Part shown: positions 55,865-64,000 of the stretch, one piece after another
Position numbering within the stretch: position 1 is the stretch's first letter
How the letters are laid out: each line of letters opens with the position of its first letter
Source of the DNA: Trichaptum fuscoviolaceum
Taxonomy: Eukaryota; Basidiomycota; Agaricomycetes; Hymenochaetales; Trichaptaceae
Assembly (NCBI GenBank): GCA_910574455.1
Contig: CAJSYZ010000008.1
Location: 2,916,707 to 2,980,706 of the forward strand
Length of the DNA stretch: 64,000 nucleotides
Reading direction: 5' to 3'
The notes under the pieces: generated by a model
What the model was told of the DNA's origin: nothing
The model's input: only the letters and a program-made list of their open reading frames with translations
Databases searched by the model: none
Translations under genes and position numbers: made by a program

Positions 55865-58648
55865 CTATCCTAGATTCATTTCTTCAGCAGTACGAGGTGC
55901 CCGAGGGGGCACCCAGTTCATGCTGGTTGATGGTGGTAACTGTGGTCCTTTCAAGGAGTCCAGTTTTTTCACCAACTCGCGACTGCGCTGCATACCCGCC
56001 AAGAACTGCGGGTCCGAGACCGACGGCGTGTTCGCTGGCATGGGTTTCGTCGTGTTCGCCTCCAGTGCGAGGTTCAGCAGATCGACAACGTGTCCGTTTA
56101 TTGGATCAACGCTCAGCGACTAAAAACGAATTATGTGAGAACTTCTTTGCCTACGATGACGGGGATTAATGATCACCTCATGGTATCTAAGGATTGCAGA
56201 CTCGATGTCGCCCATCATGAAGTGCACTTTTCCCAGCAGTGCTAAGGCGGATGCATGCCGTGGGTCTATTTCCAGAACCCTCTTATACGCCGCCTGAGCC
56301 TTTTCGAACTGACTATACAGGGGAGTTTGTTTGTATGTTGTTTACGGTGGAGAATTGCTCAGACTGACCCTAGCTTACTGAGCGCACTTCCCATGTTCAC
56401 GTAAGTCGTCGCCCAGGAACCTTGTGAGCTTTGGGAGATTTCCGCGAGCTCGAGTGCTCGCGTGAATAGTGACGTGGCCTGATCATACCTACAGTGGTGC
56501 GTGCTTTAAGTGACAATGCTCCAAAACACAGAAAGTAGAACATTGTGGCTTACTTGCCACGGTTAAAGGCCATGACACCCAGCTCATTATATAGCAGTGG
56601 ATCGCCGTCACACATTGTAAACGCGGCATTGAGCGCCTCGTCTGCGAGATCATGGTTGGAGAGCATGATTTGCTCCATGCCTACGAACATCAGCGGAAGG
56701 TGCGAACTACAAGTGCGGTTAAATCAATTCGTTCATTGCTAATGTTTGAATTGCGCTTGCCCTGTAAACAACCTTGCACATGTTGAATACGCTGTCACTG
56801 CGTGATCATGTTCGCCTTCGAAGGCGAATGTATGAGCAAATGCAATCCAGGCAGGAGCAAACCGAGGATCCATTAAGGATGTTTTGCTGAATCCAGACAC
56901 AGTCATTAGACTTGACATACACTTGATATAGGTTGTGTTAGACGTGCCTAAAGTACGTTCGTGCTTCTGCCCACTTCTTTGATGTGAGGTACCATACGCC
57001 GACAGCGTACCAGCTCATTGCAGCCTCGGGCTCCTTTTCGACCATCTCATGCGCGAGAATGAAAAGCTTGGAATGCAGATGTGGAAGATGATGCATGCAA
57101 GCAATATGTAGGGGCATTGTGTGTTCATGAACATCCACTAACGCCAATATTCTGGACGGGAGTAGATTAGGCTTTTGCGATTATGTTCAAATCATGGGGG
57201 GCGTACCGCGATGTAATCACAAAACAATCTGCCCATCGAAATTGTGCGTATGCTGCATCAGCAAAACTGAAGAGAACGTCCACATTGTCCTTGAGACCAA
57301 ATTCATCCACTAGTCTACGTCGAATTAGTTCGTGCTCTCGCGTGTGTTTGTATTTGCGCAAACGCGAAGTATACATGAGCTGAATGAATTCGGCATCGTG
57401 AGGTGTTTGTTGCTTGTAAGCAAGACTCTGGACAAACTCCCATTCTATGCGCAGAGAATATTTTCAGTTACACTGAGATAAAACAGTCTATGAGATGTCA
57501 GACCTTCGTCAGAGGTCATCATCTCGCCGCTTATTAGTTGATTGAATGCTTCGTAGCATTTGACGTCGAGGGCAAGAGCCTCCATAAAACATTCTTTAGC
57601 AGAGTCTCCCCTATTGAGCTTCAGTTTGAGCATGCCTCGCAGATGGCACATCGATGCCTCAATCTTGATGCCGCCGTCAGTATTAGCTATCCTTGGCCCA
57701 CTTCCGCCCGTGTCTCGGAATGGATTGGACTCGCCCAGCATCTCAGCAGCCTCCGCCCACTTGCCCTGGCGCACCTGGCACTGAGCAGCGAGGTAGCGGC
57801 ATGCCACGCTGGTGTCGACAAGCATCGTGACACCGTCGCTCTGTTCAGCGGCGAGGTCCTCTGCTCCGAGTCCCATAGGGAGTCTCCCCGGATCAATGTC
57901 AATACCAGGTATAGCCAGGTCAAGGTGGGCGAACTTCCGGCGTGGAGGTTCGCCGGTATCCTTCCCTTTCCCTTTGGGGTCGACGTCGTGAAGGCTGGTT
58001 GGCACTGGGAAGTTGTGTCCATTTGCTTCTTGCTGAGAGGTTTCGGTTGGTGTGTTTGGAAAAGGTCGGGTTAGAAGACGTTCTGCACGGGAATACTGAT
58101 GCATTAAGAAGTAGATCTGGGCTAGCCAGAAAGCATCATTTCTGTCATCTTCCTTCATGTGTTAGTACTCAAGTGGTTGATCGGAAGGAACTATACGCAC
58201 TCGTCCAGCTAAGCACCTTGTCACCCCAGAAAGCTGCTGTTTCATACAGATGCTGCCAGATAGCATCGTGTCTCCATAGCCTCATCCTCTCCACCATACT
58301 CCAGTCAGACCTATCCTCAACCATTCCTCCATAATATTCGTCATCATCAAGAAAGACATCTTGCGTGGTATCCTGAGCCAACGGATGTTCGCCCGCTTGT
58401 CCTGGGGGCCGGGCTTTTCGTGTCCGTCTCGGAGAAGATAATAAAGGCGAGGCAGTCAGTATGGAGCGATTTGGATCGAGTGCAGCTGAATCTCGGCGAC
58501 TAGCATTTGCGTCAAGGTATGAATGCACTAGATGAGAAGGGTCGAATGAGAAGGACGAGCTGATTGAACCACGAGGTCGAGAGCCGGACGGTGAAGGTAG
58601 ATTAGGAATTGGCGGAATAAAGTATGATGGCCTTGGGGGTGTTGCCAT
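55865..58648 (-). CDS. cdc16: Anaphase-promoting complex subunit Cdc16/APC6
   Basis: A TPR-repeat scaffold subunit of the APC/C ubiquitin ligase. The N-terminus [20 protein letters not shown] is followed by a Ser-rich region. Then come the conserved [24 protein letters not shown] and [76 protein letters not shown], and further TPR helices such as [27 protein letters not shown]. The last exons read [32 protein letters not shown] and [20 protein letters not shown], ending TAEEMNLG. About ten exons, all intact as read. A single-copy housekeeping gene. It shares a 388-bp divergent promoter with the Mim1 gene. Confidence 0.92.
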
Positions 58649-59036
58649 TGTCCAGACGTGAGCTTTGCAATGTTATGTTGTAGCCTACGCTGTTGAGCGT
58701 AAGAACGGGTTGAAAGAAAGCGCGCAGTGCACTCTGAGTCCTCGACGCGTCGCGTCGACTCTCAACCGTGGCCACAATAGTGACTAACTTCCTCCCTCTC
58801 TTTCTGACGGTATTCTACGATTACTTAGAGTAAACAAAGCTTTGGACAACTGAAAATATAAAGCACGATTTGTCCGCAAAGTTGGCACAGAACTGCGTGC
58901 TATTGAAGCGAACAGAGATGGACCTCAATTCTCCTTTTATGGAGGTTTAAGGTTAGTGCACAGTGGCTAATAGCAAGTAATTCATTGCCCTCCTCCCTTC
59001 AACGTTGCGTCGACAAAGTGACCCAACTGGTTAATT

Positions 59037-60198
59037 ATGGCAGAACAGCAGTCAGAAAGTCATGAGGACTTGCTTCAGGTAAACTTATGGTAGTATGTCG
59101 AAATTACACAATGCTAATCATACTTATAGTCCGCTTTGTCTACATCCTTTACTCCAATTTCTCTAACTCCGTCTGCCTCTGAATCCGAGCCACCGTCTGA
59201 AGCTCTACCCTCGACTGCCACAGAAGAAGTAGCGCCTTCGGAGCAGTCAAAACCCGCTCAGCCGCTTGTCACGTCAGAGGAAACCGCCAAATGGACTGAA
59301 GAGTTGGCCGAGATGGACCGCAGCTGGAAGGCCGAATCTGCGGTGCGCCGTGCAGAAATCGACGAGCGCAATGCACGGTTCGAAGCTTCAGGGGGAGTCA
59401 AGAGCTGGGAGAACCTTGGTGACCTTCAGGGGCCGCCGAACCCACTACTCAGCGGTCCGAAGGAAGTCGAGATAATTGAGGTCACCCCACCCGCAGCGTC
59501 AGTTGCTTCGACCAGTGCTGAGGAAATACCAGAAGTGAAATCTTACCCTGCTGAACCTAGCCCAGCTGATGCGAGGGATCTAACTACGGGTGAGCCAGAA
59601 GGTTCGAAGGCCGAGGCTCATGCCGCTGAAATTTCAGAGGTATGTTCCTTTCTCTTATTCTACAACTGATTTTACTAACGAAGTTTTTATTGTAAAGGCT
59701 TCAACGCAAGTTGATCAGTCCCATTTATCTCAAAGTCAAAGATGGGAAGAGATAGACTCGCATCCATCTCTTGAATCTTCGTTCCCTTCCATCTCATTCC
59801 CTTCCCAGCCTGAGTCGCAATCCGACAGTACTTCCCCCTCACACCCGCACACCCACCACCACCATCACCATGAACATTCGGAAAAAGATAACACACACGG
59901 CAGCAGAGAAAAGGGAAGGCACACCGCTCCTCCGCCTGCGACGCTTGCAATCTTCGACTCTCGGCTATCGACGCGTTCGCGATTACTTGCTCTGACATCC
60001 TCTCTCGCAATCAACCTGTTCCTTCCCTTCGTAAACGGTATGATGCTGGGGTTTGGCGAGATCTTCGGACGTGCGCTCCTTGCACGTTTTGGATGGCATG
60101 TGCCGAGTACTCCTGGTGGTGCAGCTACGGCTGTGGGAGTCAGTGCTGCACCGAAAAGTCGGAAATCAGAACAAAGAGCGAATGTGATCTCAAAGTAA
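59037..60198 (+). CDS. mim1: Mitochondrial outer-membrane import protein Mim1/TOM13
   Basis: Three exons: MAEQQSESHEDLLQ; a long acidic Ser/Glu/Pro-rich segment (EETAKWTEELAEMDRSW, KSWENLGDLQGPPNP); and the last exon. That exon has the diagnostic C-terminal helix LLALTSSLAINLFLPFVNGMMLGFGEIFGRAL, with its GxxxG-like spacing. Mim1 inserts alpha-helical proteins into the mitochondrial outer membrane and helps assemble TOM. The family core is short (about 110 aa in yeast), so the N-terminal extension here is large. It includes a His-rich tract (HPHTHHHHHHEH at about 59848-59876). Identity rests on the conserved membrane helix. Confidence 0.85.
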
Positions 60199-60459
60199 AC
60201 TACATAACTGACTATTGAACTTTGTCATAGAATATCTTAAGAATTTATGCCAATGGATTATTGGATATTTTGTGGGACGATTAAGTTAATGGAATAGTTT
60301 TGGACGCAGATCTGAATGAAGTTTCATTCATGAACGTTGTTCGATTTAACGGCTGAGTATAATCTGTTTATTCCGCGCGAAACCCAGAGATACACATGTG
60401 CTAACAAAACAAATTGAGGGCAGACGGAAACGCGACGCAAGGAAAAAGCGATCTAGTAT
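60199..60459. other. Short convergent intergenic region
   Basis: 3' flanks of the Mim1 and Hva1-TUDOR genes. Confidence 0.5.
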
Positions 60460-60768
60460 TCAGGCCTTCCCAACAATGTTCATCTCCTGCAGAAATTGGT
60501 ATGAACCTTTCCTGCTACAGATGAAGAGAATAAAATTGACCAACCTTGTAAGTCGTCTCCTTGCCCGTGTTGTCGTTACGGATAACATAGCGAGTCTCGT
60601 CAGAGCTATTATCGATGTTTATAATCTCGCCCGTGCTGTGCGAGACATTGTCGCTGGCACCGCCCACCGGTCGATATTCGACCTTGTCACCAACCTGAGT
60701 ATAATCACATTCAATTAGGCAATATATATACATACTCAAAGGAATGAACGTACTTTGTATTCGACCAT
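60460..60768 (-). CDS. Small Hva1-TUDOR domain protein (DUF2945-like)
   Basis: Three small exons: MVEYK, then VGDKVEYRPVGGASDNVSHS with GEIINIDNSSDETRYVIRNDN and GKETTYK, then EMNIVGKA and stop. This gives about 63 aa. The pattern GDxVxYRPVGG...TGxI...YxIxNxxTGKxxxYKExNI(L/V)GKA is that of fungal hypervirulence-associated TUDOR-domain proteins, small proteins of unknown biochemical role. The introns are GT-AG (about 65-80 bp). The first intron happens to stay open upstream to 60994, so a longer alternative N-terminus is formally possible. The short form fits the family best. Confidence 0.85.
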
Positions 60769-62252
60769 TTAAACGACGATAGAATCTGAGATCGAGACTT
60801 CGAATATGAAGAGCGATGTTTGAAAAGAGGTTAGGTTTGGCGTTTGTTGGAATATTGGATTGCAGTCTGCTGGTCTTTATATACCTTTCGCCCCCTATGT
60901 CGGATTGCACAAGGAGCATTTCGCTTAGCCTGCCTCTGACGAAATTTGGAGTAAAGGGTGGATTATTCTGCTTCCAGAGATGCTCAATGACCACAATGAT
61001 GCGTGCGCCGTATGACGAAAGGCGGTGATCTAAATCGACAGAAAACTTGCAGAGATACTTTATGTGATAGATGCTTGGATAGGCAAGACAGATTACCAGT
61101 CAAGGTCAAGTGCGTGGGGTGGCGGGCTGTTGAAGCATCTGGAACTCTCGAAAGCGTCGATGGGCGTAAATGTTGTGCCATCCAGGCTTCTGTCGAACAT
61201 TATCATGGCAAAAGTCGGCGTCATAGTGGAAAATGTGCCATCCACTGGTAGGTTAGATCACGCGAGGAAGGGCCCGGGTGTGAGTGTTCTGTCCAAAGTT
61301 CGCAGACAAGATTTGTATCATCCTGTATCATCTATTGTGGATTTTCTGGCTTCAGTATCTACACAGTCTCCAGAGTCGTACGGACGGGCAGGTGAGAGTT
61401 CGCAAACAGGATGCGCTTTCGACGGCCAGCGTCCGTCGCTTTCTGCTGAAACAGGAACTTGAATCCGAAATATGTCTCCAACTTGAATCACATGATCAGT
61501 AAACTACCGAGCCGCGTCTGAGTCCGACCCTCAACTTTAACGCGTGCTCTTTCGATCACTACCATTATCCTGTTCAGCCTGCTGTGGCCGCAGCAAAGCC
61601 CGTTGGCCAGAGGGGGTATGGTGTCATCAAAGGAAATATTATGTTGTTGTACATCATGATATAAAAGTCAATGTAAGTTAGGCACCAAAAATAATGAAGA
61701 GTTACTATCTCCATGAACATAGCAAGTAGTATCGCCAAGAACGAAGCCGATAGCTCCGACAGCGTCGACCTTCCCGCCATTCGGGCAGAGGGTCGTCCCA
61801 CCGCGTAAAAACACAGTTCCTGTAACGCCGTTCACGGCGGGCACGTGTAATTTGAATTGTGGGATCGCATGTTGAGCATTGAGCAAGACGGCGAAGCGGG
61901 CAGTACGGACTTGAGTGGCCCGTTGCTTGAGGTGGGTAAATTCACTCGCAGCTTTCATATCCCAATGTAGGATAGTATTGTGCTGTATCAATATTATCTT
62001 GATACCTCGTTGGCTAAAACAAACACTACGACCATGATGCACATACTCTATTCCTTCAAGCAAATCATGTACAACTTAGAATGGCTCGGCTGAATCTTGA
62101 CTCATCGTTCTCCAACAAGTCATACGTTACTAGTAAAATAGTGCAAATTGAAAGTTCATTAGGTTAGATAGTTCGGAAAGCTAAAATCCACGTTTCGGCA
62201 ATTTCCGGATGTAGGCAGAACAACGTGCACTTCAAGTTCGTTCTCCACGGTA
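60769..62252. other. Region with unrecognised open frames
   Basis: A minus-strand frame at 61668-62063 encodes FKLHVPAVNGVTGTVF and VDAVGAIGFVLGDTTCYVHGD, which looks protein-like but matches no family I know. Plus-strand frames at 61003-61502 are unconvincing. No RNA gene is recognised. Confidence 0.35.
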
Positions 62253-62817
62253 CAGTAGATTATTTCATAATGTATGATGTCCGTCCCCGGGTCACCTTAT
62301 ACATTATGAGGTATTATGCAAGAGGGTATACAGCATGTGATCTACAGCTGTGGGACTTTATATACAACACAACTTGTTGCCCACATTTGATGCATAAAAT
62401 GATATATAAGTCTATATAAATGCGCCTATTGTGATATCTACAGGCTTAAGTGAAGTTATCAACAACAGAAGTAAGCTCTAGATGCAAATATGTTGGAACG
62501 TCAAAACATAATGGCAAGCCCCAAAAATGCCAGATTAGACTTTACATTGTATAGTTTTTATTAAGTGCATCATAAATAGCCAAAGTTAACTTAATTTTGC
62601 TGGAATTGGGTGCTTCGGGGTCATTATGCATCGCAAAAGCTTGCCACACCTACCATATTTGGTAAGAGTCTGGTGTATAAATGCCCATTTCGGCTATGCA
62701 TTATACAAAAGGAGATTTTTTGTATAATTTGGCTGGGACGGAGTTGGTTCCCAGCCTTTCTCATACATTATGAGGTATTATACATTATGGTACCATGCAT
62801 TATGAAATAGTCTACTG
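62253..62817. mobile_element. TA-flanked inverted-repeat element (MITE), 565 bp
   Basis: The ends are CAGTAGATTATTTCATAATG and the complement of CAGTAGACTATTTCATAATG, flanked by TA (62251-62252 and 62818-62819). Internally the phrase cattatgaggtatta occurs near both ends, and AT content is high. No transposase is encoded. The CAG termini with TA flanks again suggest Tc1/mariner mobilisation. Confidence 0.8.
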
Positions 62818-63637
62818 TACCAACTCTTCCCGAACCTGAACGGACCCGAGCAAGTTGACTGTAAGTTCTGTTTTATGAATAATTTTCGTAATTACTGAAC
62901 ATCTGTCTCTTCGTGCTGTAAATTATGTATGCGCTAGATTGTATATGATGACAGCAAGAGTCGCCTGGTCGGCGCTGACCATCGTCCCCCGTTCAATGTC
63001 TAGCTTGCACTGTCAGGTACCCACCGGAGCGATATCTGGTAATTTGCTGCATTTTCAATATAGTCGATTTTCTTGACACATACCCGAGCACAGAGTCGAC
63101 CTCGAGCGAGAAGCATCTCGGATTCTTTGAAGCACATGGAGTTAATGATAATTCCCGGATATCTTGAAAAAAAAAGATCTCTTGCATCAGGTACGTAAGA
63201 TCGCGAGAGCTTGCCAACGGGCGTTCCGCATAGAGTTTATTGCCGAAGATGCTCTGCGCCTTGCCGATGAAGTGAACCGGACCGTAGGCAACTTGACCCG
63301 ATCGGACGTCAATTCTATTTCGTATGTCTCGAAAATCTGGCGATCAGTCTCTACCTCCTTCTTTCTCCGCCTTCTATAGAACCACCTCGTGTCATGTTCA
63401 TCCTACTAAAATTCGTACGAATGTGACACGAGTTTACCCCTGAAACGCGTTCCCAGGTTTCTGTCTTCCGGTAACCACTCACTCGCCTCACATGCACGAC
63501 TGAGTATCGCGGTATAGCCAAGGATATAAGGAGCAGGATAGAAGAGAACGCTGCCTCGGAGACATAGCATCTGACGTGAGTCACAACACACCTAGAGCTT
63601 TCGACACTGTGCATCTCCTCGTCAAGCTCCGTTCACG
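62818..63637. other. Intergenic region 5' of the prenyltransferase gene
   Basis: A plus-strand frame at 63164-63379 is not recognised. A TATA-like gatataag at 63523-63530 lies about 110 bp before the UbiA start. Confidence 0.45.
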
Positions 63638-64000
63638 ATGCTCAGCACGCTGTTCTACCCATTCTCCCGACTGTTCTATCATCTCTGGACCTTGTTCTTG
63701 TTCACCAAGTCGGATATCAAGACAACTGTCATACCCATCGTACGTCGTCCTCTTCTCTAACACTGAATATAGGACTTAACCAAAATCTCCCTATTTACAG
63801 ACGATTTTGGCCTGTGGGGGTGCTCCGATCGCTGAGCTAGCTCGTCTGCCCCACGTCATATTCTGGCTTTGGTTCCATGTTCTGGAGTTCAGTGTCTCTA
63901 ACCAGACGTTAAAACCAGAGGAGGACGAATACAACAAGAGGGACAGACCTCTTCCCGCGAAACGCATCACCTTGCAGAATGCACTCGTTTTACGATGGGT
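63638..64000 (+). CDS. UbiA-family prenyltransferase, 5' part
   Basis: Exon 1 MLSTLFYPFSRLFYHLWTLFLFTKSDIKTT joins across a GT-AG intron to TILACGGAPIAELARL. Then FWFWFHVLEFSVSNQTLKPEEDEYNKRDRPLPAKRITLQNA follows, and the frame runs off the window. Agaricomycete UbiA-like integral-membrane prenyltransferases or terpene-forming homologues start with the same FTKSDxKT helix, followed by an SNQxxxPEED..NKxxRP loop that replaces the canonical NDxxDxxxD motif. The product is a multi-pass membrane enzyme attaching an isoprenoid chain or cyclising one. Which reaction applies cannot be told from this part. Confidence 0.8.

Noticed and set aside
60515..60994. 159-aa frame reading through the first Hva1 intron as the true protein
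   Set aside because: The extra N-terminus is not family-like, while MVEYK plus a GT-AG intron gives the compact known domain.

Overview
The window reads as nuclear DNA of an agaricomycete basidiomycete. Genes are split by many short introns (mostly about 45-70 bp, GT-AG). The content is typical of mushroom genomes: expanded cytochrome P450s, small secreted HsbA-like proteins, Ser/Thr-rich GPI-type surface proteins, a DUF6534 membrane protein, a DUF4246 oxygenase-like protein, a UbiA-family prenyltransferase and a DIRS-type tyrosine-recombinase retrotransposon. All assignments come from reading the sequence and from remembered family motifs; no search was run.

Left third (1-22 kb). A roughly 2.3 kb block (1-2333; HsbA-like gene plus a small hypothetical gene) is repeated in inverted orientation at 12046-14158 and 19802-19985. 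The spacer between the arms carries two P450 genes on the minus strand, a third HsbA-like gene, two small transposon-like elements and a tiny three-exon gene for mitochondrial ribosomal protein bL33m. The right arm is split by an apparently intact 5.6 kb DIRS-order retrotransposon (14159-19801). It has split direct repeats in the order A1-ORFs-B1-A2-B2, Gag with zinc knuckles, RT/RNase H and a tyrosine recombinase. The left arm serves as the empty-site allele and shows an insertion without target duplication, sharing only an AA dinucleotide. Beyond it lie a truncated short-chain dehydrogenase and a fourth HsbA-like gene.

Middle (23-46 kb). Four paralogous secreted, probably GPI-anchored proteins (23.8, 25.2, 30.1 and 38.6 kb) are interspersed with a DUF4246 gene that seems to carry a frameshift, a condensation/alcohol-acetyltransferase-like acyltransferase and a third P450. 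They are followed by a cation/Ca2+ exchanger and a DUF6534 membrane protein.

Right third (46-64 kb). A 3 kb stretch without recognisable genes precedes two more P450s, one on each strand. A housekeeping block follows: APC/C subunit Cdc16/APC6, mitochondrial import protein Mim1 and a small Hva1-TUDOR protein. A UbiA-type prenyltransferase runs off the right edge.

The five P450s share the same exon layout and most motifs, so they look like one locally amplified family. With the acyltransferase, SDR remnant, DUF4246 protein and edge UbiA gene they might form part of a specialised-metabolism neighbourhood, but no backbone synthase lies in the window. Non-autonomous elements are frequent: three TA-flanked CAG...CTG inverted-repeat elements, and two 65-71 bp palindromes with perfect 9-bp target duplications.
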